From contig NZ_CP023688.1 of assembly GCF_008704655.1 (NCBI RefSeq), positions 3,596,001 to 3,660,000 on the forward strand: a stretch of 64,000 bases of DNA, read 5' to 3'. Within the stretch, counting starts at the first letter, position 1; every line of letters starts with the position of its first letter. Both the position numbers and the translations under genes were made by a program. Source of the stretch: Streptomyces rimosus (GTDB taxonomy: Bacteria > Actinomycetota > Actinomycetes > Streptomycetales > Streptomycetaceae). Shown in pieces: positions 1 through 7,533 of the stretch. The notes below the pieces were generated by a model. The model saw only the letters and a list, made by a program, of their open reading frames with translations. It was not told the origin of the DNA and ran no database searches.

Positions 1-170
1 TCGCTGTAGTGGCCGTAGTCGGCCATGATCCAGTAGGCCCGCAGCGGGTTCTCGCCCGAGGCCAGGAAGACCAGCGAACTGATGACGAACGCGGCGGCGA
101 TGGCCAGCAGCGGCGCGGCGAGCGCCAGCAGCACCTTGTCCTTGGTGAGCGACCTGGTCAGCGTCTTCAC
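1..170 (-). CDS. BMP-type nucleoside ABC transporter permease (partial, N-terminal end only)
   Basis: This is the start of the first membrane subunit of a nucleoside/BMP-family ABC importer; only about 56 N-terminal residues lie in the window. The GTG start at 170 overlaps the TGA stop of the ATPase gene in a GTGA junction, so the two are translationally coupled. The visible protein has a basic N-terminus (MKTLTRSLTKDK) followed by one long hydrophobic segment at about residues 13-34, as in YufP-type permeases. The function rests on its position behind a double-domain ATPase and a BMP lipoprotein, because too little sequence is present for domain assignment. The gene continues leftward beyond base 1. 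Confidence 0.8.
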   Translation of the reverse strand, partial: MKTLTRSLTKDKVLLALAAPLLAIAAAFVISSLVFLASGENPLRAYWIMADYGHYS

Positions 171-1765
171 TCCCGGTCACCTCCCTCGCGCGGGTCAGCG
201 TCTGCGGTGAGGTGACCGCTGGCGGCACCGGTCATGGCCGAGCCCAACTCCTCCGGGGTGATGGTCGCGGGGTCGGCGTCCGCGACCAGCCGGCCCCGGT
301 ACATCACCCGCAGGGTGTCGGAGAGCCCGATCAGCTCGTCCAGGTCAGCAGAGATCAGCAGCACCGCCAGGCCCTCCCGGCGCGCGGCACGGATCTGCTC
401 CCAGATCTGCGCCTGCGCGCCGACGTCCACGCCCCGCGTGGGGTGGGCGGCGATCAGCAGCTTGGGGTGGTGGCTCATCTCGCGGCCGACGATCAGCTTC
501 TGCTGGTTGCCGCCGGACAGCGAGGCCGCCGTCACCTCGATGCCGGGCGTCCGCACGTCGTACTCGGCGACGATCCGCTCGGTGTCCTTGCGCGCCGCGG
601 CCAGGTCGAGCAGCCGGCCCTTGCTGTTGGGGCGCTCGGTGACATGCCCGAGGATGCGGTTCTCCCACAGGGGCGCTTCCAGGAGCAGCGCGTGCCGGTG
701 GCGGTCCTCGGGTACGTACCCGATGCCGCCCTCGCGGCGCTTGCGCGTGCCGGCCCGGGTCAGATCCTGGCCGTCCAGCGTCACGGTGCCGCCGTCCAGG
801 CTGCGGGTGCCCATGATCGCCTCGACCAGTTCGGCCTGGCCGTTGCCCTCGACACCGGCGACGCCCAGCACCTCGCCCTTGTGGATGGTGAAGGTGATCC
901 CGTCCAGCACGGTGCGGACGACTCCGTCGGAGTCGGTGGCGCACAGCCGGAGATCTTCGACCCCCAGCATCGGCGTGTCCGTCACCGTCGACTCGCGCGT
1001 CTCCGGCGACGGCAGCTCACTGCCCACCATCAGCTCCGCGAGCTGCTTCGGCGTGGTCTTCGACGGCTCCACGGACGCGACGGTGGTGCCCCGGCGGATG
1101 ACCGTGATGTCGTCCGCGACCGACAGCACCTCGCCCAGCTTGTGCGAGATGAAGATGACGGTCAGGCCCTCCGACTTCAGCTCCCGCAGGTTGTCGAACA
1201 GCGCGTCGACCTCCTGCGGGACGAGGACCGCGGTCGGCTCGTCGAGGATGAGCGTACGGGCGCCGCGGTAGAGGACCTTGAGGATCTCCACCCGCTGGCG
1301 GTCCGCGACACCGAGGTCCTCCACGAGGACGTCGGGCCGGATGGCCAGGCCGTACGCGTCCGAGATCTCCATGATCCTGGCGCGGGCCTTGGCGCCGATG
1401 CCGTGCAGCTTCTCGGCGCCGAGGACGACGTTCTCCAGGACGGAGAGGTTGTCGGCCAGCATGAAGTGCTGGTGCACCATGCCGATGCCGCGGGCGATGG
1501 CGTCCGCGGGGGTGCCGAGCGCCGCCTGCTCGCCGTCGAGCGTGATGGTGCCCTCGTCCGGCTTCTGGATACCGTAAAGGATCTTCATCAGCGTCGACTT
1601 GCCCGCGCCGTTCTCGCCGCACAGGGCGTGCACGGTGCCGCGGCGCACGGTCAGGTCGATGTCATGGTTGGCCACGACACCGGGAAACCGCTTGGTGATG
1701 CCGCGGAGTTCGACGGCGGCGGGGCCCGGCTCGGCCGGGCGGCTGATCGTGGGTGCTGCGTTGAT
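167..1765 (-). CDS. ABC transporter ATP-binding protein, two-domain, nucleoside/sugar type
   Basis: This is the ATPase subunit of a BMP-type nucleoside importer. Two ABC domains are fused, as in YufO and RbsA. The first has a normal Walker A (GENGAGKST) and LILDEP Walker B; the second has a degenerate Walker A (GVEGNGQAE) but an intact LSGGNQQK signature. The first normal start is GTG at 1675, but that removes the first beta strand. The reading frame continues upstream through residues typical of the family (VELRGITKRFPGVV) to an ATC at 1765, six bases after a strong GAGGGGAG ribosome site (1772-1779). No ATG, GTG or TTG lies between, so I favour the ATC start (532 residues), as an inference. 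Its stop overlaps the permease start. Confidence 0.85.
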   Translation of the reverse strand: MNAAPTISRPAEPGPAAVELRGITKRFPGVVANHDIDLTVRRGTVHALCGENGAGKSTLMKILYGIQKPDEGTITLDGEQAALGTPADAIARGIGMVHQHFMLADNLSVLENVVLGAEKLHGIGAKARARIMEISDAYGLAIRPDVLVEDLGVADRQRVEILKVLYRGARTLILDEPTAVLVPQEVDALFDNLRELKSEGLTVIFISHKLGEVLSVADDITVIRRGTTVASVEPSKTTPKQLAELMVGSELPSPETRESTVTDTPMLGVEDLRLCATDSDGVVRTVLDGITFTIHKGEVLGVAGVEGNGQAELVEAIMGTRSLDGGTVTLDGQDLTRAGTRKRREGGIGYVPEDRHRHALLLEAPLWENRILGHVTERPNSKGRLLDLAAARKDTERIVAEYDVRTPGIEVTAASLSGGNQQKLIVGREMSHHPKLLIAAHPTRGVDVGAQAQIWEQIRAARREGLAVLLISADLDELIGLSDTLRVMYRGRLVADADPATITPEELGSAMTGAASGHLTADADPREGGDRE

Positions 1766-1797
1766 GGCGCACTCCCCTCGGGGATCTTGTCCTGGAC

Positions 1798-1887
1798 ATG
1801 TCCTCGGCGGACGGCATGTCCTTGGCGGACTGCATGTCCTTGGCGGACTGCATGTCCTTGGCGGACTGCGTGTTCTGGGCAGGCGGC
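1798..1887. repeat. 18-base tandem repeat in the bmpA-ATPase gap
   Basis: Three identical 18-base units (1816-1833, 1834-1851, 1852-1869; ATGTCCTTGGCGGACTGC on the plus strand) are preceded by a 15/18 copy (1798-1815) and followed by a decayed copy. They lie in the roughly 230-base gap between the BMP lipoprotein gene and the ATPase gene, just upstream of the ATPase ribosome site. Read in the operon direction they form an open frame of repeated MQSAKD units. That frame differs from the ATPase frame, so I do not call a gene. They may have arisen by slippage, or act on mRNA structure or translation. Confidence 0.9.
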
Positions 1888-1994
1888 GGGGGCGGGGCCG
1901 GCCGCGGGCTGGAGCGGCCGGGGTGCGATGCCGCGGCCGCGGTGGGGCGGGACGGTGCCGGTCCGCGGTGCGGTCCGGGCCGGTCAGCGCCCTG

Positions 1995-3026
1995 CTACGG
2001 CGTCTCCTTGACCTTCACCTTGCCCTCGACGATCTTCTGGCGGGCGGCGTCGATCTGCGGCTGGATGTCCTTGATGAAGCCGCCCGACGTGGCGAGCGTG
2101 ACGCCCTTCTTCTTCATGTCGTACGCGTGCACGCCCGTCAGCGGCTTGCCGTCCTCGACACTCTTGATCAGGTCGAACACCGCCACGTCGACGTTCTTGA
2201 CCACCGACGTCAAAATGCAGTCCTTGTACTTCGCCAGACCCGGCTGCAGATACTGGTCGGAGTCCACACCGATCGCCCAGGCGCCCTTGCGCTTGCTGAT
2301 CGCCTCGATGGCGCCCGCGCCCGACTGGCCCGCAGCGGAATAGATCACGTCGATACCGCTGTCCAGCATGCCGCCCGCCTTGGCCTTGGCGGCGGCCGGG
2401 TCGTTGAACCCCTTGTCGTTGTTCGGGTACAGGTACTGCGAGGTGACCTTGGTCTTCGGGTCGGTGTCCCGTACACCCTGCTCGAAACCGGCCTGGAACT
2501 TCTGGATCAGCGCGTTGTTCACACCGCCGATGAAGCCGACCTTGTGGTTCTTGCTCTTGAGCGCGGCGGCGACACCCGCCAGATACGAGCCCTCGTGCTC
2601 CGCGAAGACCATCGCGTCCACGTTCTTGCCCTGCGGCACGGCGTCGACCACCCCGAAAGTCGTCTCCGGGAAGTCCTTGGCGACGTTCTCGATGGACCGG
2701 CTGTAGGCGAATCCGACACCTATGACCGGGTTGTACCCGGCCTCCGCGAACGACGACAGCCGCTGCTCGCGGTCCGCCTCCGTCTCACCGTTCTTCGCCG
2801 TGAGCATCTTGACGTTGACGCCCAGCTTCTTGCGGGCATTCTCGGTGCCGCGGGCGGCCGCCTCGTTGAAGGAGTGGTCGTCCCGCCCACCGATGTCGAA
2901 AGCGAGCCCGACACCGGCATGACTGGCGCGATTCGCCTCGGCAAAACTCTGACCGCAAGCGGTGGCGGTGAGCACGAGAAGCGCGGAAGCGCTGGCCGCG
3001 GCGGCAAACCTGGTGACCCGACGCAA
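1995..3026 (-). CDS. BMP family ABC transporter substrate-binding lipoprotein
   Basis: This is the solute-binding lipoprotein of a BMP-type (Bmp/Med/PnrA) importer; characterised members bind purine nucleosides. It has a lipoprotein signal with lipobox LTATAC, cysteine at residue 24, and then the family start (GLAFDIGGRDDHSFNEAA). Residues DDHSFNEAA and GVGFAYS match the ligand-pocket blocks of the family. The length of 343 is normal. It starts with TTG at 3026, preceded by a GAAAGG ribosome site. It is the first gene of the leftward operon with the ATPase and permease; the 230-base gap that follows holds the tandem repeat. Confidence 0.92.
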   Translation of the reverse strand: MRRVTRFAAAASASALLVLTATACGQSFAEANRASHAGVGLAFDIGGRDDHSFNEAAARGTENARKKLGVNVKMLTAKNGETEADREQRLSSFAEAGYNPVIGVGFAYSRSIENVAKDFPETTFGVVDAVPQGKNVDAMVFAEHEGSYLAGVAAALKSKNHKVGFIGGVNNALIQKFQAGFEQGVRDTDPKTKVTSQYLYPNNDKGFNDPAAAKAKAGGMLDSGIDVIYSAAGQSGAGAIEAISKRKGAWAIGVDSDQYLQPGLAKYKDCILTSVVKNVDVAVFDLIKSVEDGKPLTGVHAYDMKKKGVTLATSGGFIKDIQPQIDAARQKIVEGKVKVKETP

Positions 3027-3274
3027 GGGGCCTTTCCCTTCGCTCGAAGCGCCTACGCTGGCGCGGGTGCGCCCACGGGGGGCGCGGTAGCGCCCGTAGT
3101 GGCGCTGGCTTTACGGGAGATTAACGCGCGTAGACCTGGCGCAAAAGCCTTCGTTGGGTGGCTGTTATCTATTCGTTCTACATGCCGCTGGCGCGGCGGG
3201 TGCGGGGGTCTGGTCCGCGCTTCGCGCGGATACGCATTGGCTTCGTTGTGGGGCGGGGGCGCGCAGGGGGCCAT

Positions 3275-3650
3275 CTCCTCGGCGCCTGGAGCGGCCGTCA
3301 TGTCTGGACGCAACCATGTAACGGTCGCCTGCGGGGAGTGTCCCCCTGCACACCCCCTCCCGTCGGTTCGGCGTGTGCGGGCCGGTGGGGGGAGGAAAAA
3401 GAACGATCACCCTGATGGGCGCCCACCATGTGGTGAGGCTCGCGTATGCGCATGCGCAGGGGCCGGGGCGGCTCCGCGTCGTGCGGAGGGGGCCGCATGG
3501 GTCCGGCCGCCAGGGGTCTGTAAAAGACCCCCGCCACGGCGGCGGGAAAGCCGCCCACGGCGCGGGCTCGGGGACACGTAGGGGTCTCCCCGCAGGCGAC
3601 CGAAGCCCCGGTTGCGTCCATACATGACGGCCGCTCCAGGCGCCGAGGAG
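3275..3650. repeat. 65-base imperfect inverted repeat pair in a 731-base intergenic region
   Basis: The left arm (3275-3338) and right arm (3586-3650) are near-complementary over about 64 bases, including a perfect run of about 30 bases around GGCGCCTGGAGCGGCCGTCA. The loop of about 250 bases contains further small hairpins. The whole region 3027-3757 has no convincing gene: the short frames crossing it differ in every direction and lack family features. I recall similar short frames (with peptides such as GAWSGRHVWTQP) scattered in Streptomyces annotations, so this may be a dispersed repeat or a structured RNA. That recollection is unverified. The promoter of the importer operon should lie at its left end. 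Confidence 0.8.
3512..3532. terminator. short hairpin inside the inverted repeat loop
   Basis: GGGGTCT / AGACCCC forms a 7-base-pair stem around the loop GTAAA. No U-tract follows on either strand. It could be a weak terminator or part of a larger RNA fold. Confidence 0.4.
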
Positions 3651-3757
3651 TGACCCCTGCGGGGCCCCGAGCCCCCACCCACCGAACCCCAAGCGCCAAG
3701 GCGAACCCCCACCGGGGCAACCGCAAACCCACCGGGCAGCACCGCACCCCGAACCGA

Positions 3758-4993
3758 CTACGCCAACATCGCCGCCGCCGTGAACAGCTCCACCCCGGCC
3801 CGCACCGCTCCCTCGTCCACGTCGAAATCCCCCCGGTGGAGGTCGTACCGCACGGTGCTGCCCGGTGGGCGTACGCCCAGGCGGGCCATCGCTCCGGGGA
3901 TTCGTTCCAGGTACCAGGAGAAGTCCTCGCCGCCCAGGGACTGCTCGGTGCCCTCGACCGCATGGGCCCCGCGCCGCGCGGCCATCGCGTCGTGGAGGAG
4001 TTGGGTGGAGGCCGGTTCGTTGACCACCGGTGGTACGCCCCGGACGTAGTTGATCTGGCACTTCGCGCCGTGCAGGGCCGCGATCTCGTCGATGGCCGCG
4101 TGGACCAGGTCCGGCGCGTCGCGCCATGCGTCGAGGTCCAGGCACCGAACCGTTCCGGCGAGCTCCGCGTGCTGGGGGATGACGTTGCAGGCGTGGCCGA
4201 CGTCGAGGCGGCCCCAGGTCACGGCGAGTCCGGCGCGGGTGTCGACCCGGCGGGAGAGCAGGGCGGGGGCGTCGACGGCGACGCGGGCCGCGGCGGTGAC
4301 CAGGTCGGTGGTCAGGTGTGGGCGGGCCGTGTGGCCGCCGGGGCCGTCGAGGGCGACTTCCAGGCGGTCGCAGGCGGAGGTGATGGCGCCGGTGCGCAGG
4401 CCGATGCGTCCGGCGTCCACCCGCGGGTCGCAGTGCACGGCGAGGATGCGGCCCACTCCGTCGAGCACCCCGGCGCCGATCGCGTCGGTGGCGCCGCCGG
4501 GGAGTACTTCCTCGGCGGGCTGGAAGAGCAGCCGTACGGGGCGCGGCAGCCGTCCTTCGCGGGCGAGTTCGGCGAGGACCAGGCCCGCGCCGAGGACGAC
4601 GGTGGTGTGCACGTCGTGGCCGCACGCGTGGGCCCGGTTGGGGACCGTGGAACGGTAGGGCACGGTCTTCACGTCGGGGATCGGCAGCGCGTCGATGTCG
4701 GCCCGCAGCGCGAGGAGCGGCCGGCCGCCGTCCCAGGGGGCGAGGCCGGGCGTGATGTCACAGATCAGGCCGGTGCCGATGGACAGGACGCGTGGGCTCA
4801 GGCCGGCCCGCTCCAGCCGGGCCTTGAGGGCCGCGGTGGTACGGAACTCCTGGTTGCCGAGCTCGGGGTGCATGTGCAAGTCACGGCGAAAGTCGATGAG
4901 TTCGGCGCACAAATCGTCCGGCAGCGCGCCGGGCAGCGGTTCCCCGGCTGGGGCGTCATCGGTTTCGGCCTCGCGGGACATCAAGTGGTTCAC
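3758..4993 (-). CDS. M20 family metallopeptidase / amidohydrolase
   Basis: This is a zinc-dependent M20D amidohydrolase of the hippurate/IAA-amino acid hydrolase type, which cleaves N-acyl amino acids or peptides in the cytosol. Family landmarks are RRDLHMHPELGNQE near residue 36, the metal-binding ACGHDVHTT, the Glu pair in QPAEEVLPGGA, HCDPRV, and the C-terminal GGEDFSWYL block. The length of 411 is normal. ATG 4993 is the longest start; ATG at residue 5 (MSREAE) is equally possible. It sits alone between the inverted-repeat region and the polymer cluster, so context does not reveal the substrate. Confidence 0.9.
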   Translation of the reverse strand: MNHLMSREAETDDAPAGEPLPGALPDDLCAELIDFRRDLHMHPELGNQEFRTTAALKARLERAGLSPRVLSIGTGLICDITPGLAPWDGGRPLLALRADIDALPIPDVKTVPYRSTVPNRAHACGHDVHTTVVLGAGLVLAELAREGRLPRPVRLLFQPAEEVLPGGATDAIGAGVLDGVGRILAVHCDPRVDAGRIGLRTGAITSACDRLEVALDGPGGHTARPHLTTDLVTAAARVAVDAPALLSRRVDTRAGLAVTWGRLDVGHACNVIPQHAELAGTVRCLDLDAWRDAPDLVHAAIDEIAALHGAKCQINYVRGVPPVVNEPASTQLLHDAMAARRGAHAVEGTEQSLGGEDFSWYLERIPGAMARLGVRPPGSTVRYDLHRGDFDVDEGAVRAGVELFTAAAMLA

Positions 4994-5108
4994 CCGTTGA
5001 AGGGTACGGGGGCGGCTGGGGCAACTGTCCCTCGATCAACAAAAGTTCAGCCCGTTAGGGGAAGAATATCTAGGCCGCCCGGCGCATGGGCAGGTCATCA
5101 CCGGGGTA

Positions 5109-6491
5109 TCAGGACTGGTTCCGCTTCTTTCCGGAAACAGGGGTGCCGGACGGTTGTGGCCGGTCGGCGGCGCCGTGCGCCGCCAGGCCGGTGCGATGGG
5201 CGCCGCCCTGTACATCGTCACACGGTTCGACAGGAAGACGGCGTACGCCCCGCGCCGTTCCCGTCACCCCGGACAGGAAGCCCTCGGCCCGCGGCGACGC
5301 CTTGCTGGTCAGCCAGGCCGGGTCGATGTCGCACACCGCGACGCCGACCCCGGTTCCGGCCAGTGCGAGGGGCAGCGTGTGGACGACGGTGGACGGGAAG
5401 CTGAGGACCTGGCGGCCGATGGGGCCGCGGCGGGCGATGAGCTCCAGCGGCAGATCGGGCCGTACGATCTCCAGGCCGGTTTCGGCCGCGAGCCGGTGGA
5501 GTTTTCCGGCGGATTCGCGCCGGTGGGCGAAGTAGCGGGTGGCGCCGTGGGTGCGGGCGAGCGCGTGGACGGCTTCCAGGTAGCGGTCGGGGTCGATGAC
5601 GCCGGTCTCGACCAGTGAGGTGCCGACGATGTCCGTGCCGCGGGTGAGCCGTGGCGGGCCGAACCGCCGTCTGGTCCAGGCGAATTCGTTCGACAGGACG
5701 CGGATGCCGGGTGGTGGCTCGACGGGCATGGAGGTGAAGAGCCCGACGGTGCGCCGGCCGCCTTCGGGCGCGGGGCCGAGCCGGCGGCGGGCGGCGGCCG
5801 CGAACGGTGCGAAGGCCAGGTCGCGGGGCCCGCGCCCGCCGCCGTGCCGGTGCCAGCGCACCAGCCGTTCGCCGTTGGCCAGTTGGGTGATGAATTCCAT
5901 GGTGGCGGTGCCGTCGTCCACCACGATCAGGTCGCGGGCCCGGGTGAGTGTCAGCAGGAGCTGGACGTAGCGGGAGAAGGGGTCGCCGATGACGACGCGT
6001 CCGGCGCGCCGCAGGCGGCGGGTGAGGCCGCCGATGGTGCGCAGCGGCGCGGCGGCCCCGTCGCGCGCCTCCTCCCACCGTACGGAGAAGCCCTCCTCGC
6101 GGGCGAGTTCGGCCATCCGGCGCAGCTGGCCGCGGGTCATCGGGTCGTGCGGGGCGAGGACGACGACGGTGAGGGCCGCGGCCTGTTCGCCGTGTGCCCA
6201 TTCCAGGACGTTGAGCAGTTGTACGGGGCTTTCGACGAAGGCGAGGGTGCCCGCGGCCTGTGCCTTGGCGGCTCCGGTCGCCTGCGCCGTGGCCTGCTTC
6301 GCGGCCTCCCGCGCTGCCCGCCTGGCGGCCCGCCCGGCGGCACGGCCGGCCGCCGCCCGCTCCCCCGCCGCGCCGTCGGACGCCCGGCTCGCGGCGGATC
6401 TGCGGCGCTGCCGGGGTACCCCCAGGAGGCGGCGGACGGGAGTACCCGCCGCCTCCTGGGGCGGGCCACAGGCCCCGTCTGGGTAGCTCAC
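5109..6491 (-). CDS. sialyltransferase-like glycosyltransferase (GT52/polysialyltransferase type)
   Basis: This is probably a glycosyltransferase that adds a nonulosonic acid (sialic acid or Kdn type) to a wall polymer. The recognisable domain begins at LAFVESPVQLLNVLEW and ends near SFPSTVVHTLPLAL; the HRRE motif and the late S/T-x-VVHT segment resemble bacterial GT52 and polysialyltransferase enzymes. The first ~70 residues are Ala/Arg-rich low complexity. The chosen GTG at 6491 (460 residues) is weak: no good ribosome site is visible and a strong hairpin lies just downstream, but no other start exists before the conserved domain. It is the last gene of the leftward neuA-neuB run, 89 bases after neuB. 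Confidence 0.72.
   Translation of the reverse strand: MSYPDGACGPPQEAAGTPVRRLLGVPRQRRRSAASRASDGAAGERAAAGRAAGRAARRAAREAAKQATAQATGAAKAQAAGTLAFVESPVQLLNVLEWAHGEQAAALTVVVLAPHDPMTRGQLRRMAELAREEGFSVRWEEARDGAAAPLRTIGGLTRRLRRAGRVVIGDPFSRYVQLLLTLTRARDLIVVDDGTATMEFITQLANGERLVRWHRHGGGRGPRDLAFAPFAAAARRRLGPAPEGGRRTVGLFTSMPVEPPPGIRVLSNEFAWTRRRFGPPRLTRGTDIVGTSLVETGVIDPDRYLEAVHALARTHGATRYFAHRRESAGKLHRLAAETGLEIVRPDLPLELIARRGPIGRQVLSFPSTVVHTLPLALAGTGVGVAVCDIDPAWLTSKASPRAEGFLSGVTGTARGVRRLPVEPCDDVQGGAHRTGLAAHGAADRPQPSGTPVSGKKRNQS
6420..6461. terminator. 15-base-pair perfect hairpin at the 5' end of the sialyltransferase-like gene
   Basis: CCCAGGAGGCGGCG (6421-6434) and its exact complement (6447-6460) pair around a 12-base loop, extended by one pair. 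It lies just inside the predicted start of the transferase gene, downstream of neuB in the transcription direction. It could attenuate transcription between the two genes, or be a coding coincidence. Confidence 0.5.
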
Positions 6492-6580
6492 GGTGTGTCC
6501 GTCCCGTCCGTATGGCGTCAGGAGCAGTCGTGCGGTGGCAGGCAGGTGCGGTCGTACGGTGGCGGCAGCAGCCGCCAGGG

Positions 6581-7513
6581 TCAGGCCGAGACGGGCTCGC
6601 GGTCGGCGGACTCGGCCTCCGCGACCACGCCCGCCACCCGGCGCAGCTTCTTCATCGGGCCCAGCTCGCTCTCGTAGACCTTCTTGACGCCGTCGCCGAG
6701 GGACTCCTCGATGGTGCGGATGTCGCGGACCAGGCGGGTCAGGCCCTGCGGCTCCACGGAGGCGGCCTGGTCGGAGCCCCACATGGCGCGGTCGAGGGTG
6801 ATGTGGCGCTCGACGAAGGCGGCGCCGAGGGCGACGGCGGCGAGGGTGGTCTGCAGGCCGGTCTCGTGGCCGCTGTAGCCGATCGGGACGTTGGGGTACT
6901 CGGCCTGGAGGGTGTGGATCATACGGAGGTTCAGCTCTTCGGCCTTCGCGGGGTAGGTCGAAGTGGCGTGGCACAGGACGATGTTGTCGCTGCCCAGGAC
7001 CTCGACGGCGTGCCGGATCTGCTTGGGGGTGGACATGCCGGTGGAGAGGATGACGGTGCGGCCGGTGGCGCGCATGGCGCGCAGCAGCTCGTCGTCGGTG
7101 AGGGAGGCGGAGGCGACCTTGTAGCAGGGGACGTCGAACTTCTCCAGGAAGGCGACGGACTCCACGTCCCAGGGCGAGGCGAACCAGGCGATGCCGCGCT
7201 TCTTGGCGTACTCGTCGATGGCGCGGTAGCCGTCCTCGTCGAACTCCACGCGGTGGCGGTAGTCGATGTAGGTCATCCGGCCCCAGGGGGTGTCGCGCTC
7301 GATGTCCCACTGGTCGCGCGGGGTGCAGATCTCCGGGGTGCGCTTCTGGAACTTCACGGCGTCGCAGCCGGCGTCCGCGGCGGCGTCGATCAGCGCGAAG
7401 GCGTTCTCCAGGTCGCCGTTGTGGTTGATGCCGATCTCACCGGTGACGTAGACGGGGCGGCCGGGGCCGACGAGCCGGTCGCCGAGGGTGCGCAGACGGG
7501 AGGTGCTGGTCAT
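6581..7513 (-). CDS. neuB: N-acetylneuraminate/Kdn-9-phosphate synthase family protein (NeuB-like)
   Basis: This enzyme condenses phosphoenolpyruvate with a hexose or hexosamine (phosphate) to make a nine-carbon nonulosonic acid. It has the NeuB N-terminus GEIGINHNGD, then DAVKFQKRTPE, and a late ERHITLDRAMWGSDQAAS block; these are the substrate and metal residues of the TIM barrel. At 310 residues it stops just after the barrel, lacking the C-terminal antifreeze-like (SAF) domain that completes the active site in classical NeuB dimers. It starts at ATG 7513, 20 bases after the NeuA fusion gene. Confidence 0.9.
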   Translation of the reverse strand: MTSTSRLRTLGDRLVGPGRPVYVTGEIGINHNGDLENAFALIDAAADAGCDAVKFQKRTPEICTPRDQWDIERDTPWGRMTYIDYRHRVEFDEDGYRAIDEYAKKRGIAWFASPWDVESVAFLEKFDVPCYKVASASLTDDELLRAMRATGRTVILSTGMSTPKQIRHAVEVLGSDNIVLCHATSTYPAKAEELNLRMIHTLQAEYPNVPIGYSGHETGLQTTLAAVALGAAFVERHITLDRAMWGSDQAASVEPQGLTRLVRDIRTIEESLGDGVKKVYESELGPMKKLRRVAGVVAEAESADREPVSA

Positions 7514-7533
7514 CTTGGGGAGTTCCTTCTTCG

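Noticed and set aside
1662..1853. 63-residue frame containing MQSAKD repeats
   Set aside because: It runs in another frame into the ATPase gene and has no ribosome site or conserved feature; kept as a repeat, not a gene.
212..2011. 599-residue plus-strand frame
   Set aside because: Complementary frame of the ABC ATPase; composition is the mirror of a real gene and no family is recognisable.
3053..3627. several short frames across the inverted repeat (such as those containing GAWSGRHVWTQP)
   Set aside because: They come from both arms and both strands of the repeat; no start signal or consistent codon bias.
5109..7310. 733-residue frame taken as one protein
   Set aside because: Its N-terminal third is a shadow of neuB in another frame; only the part from about 6491 is a real gene.
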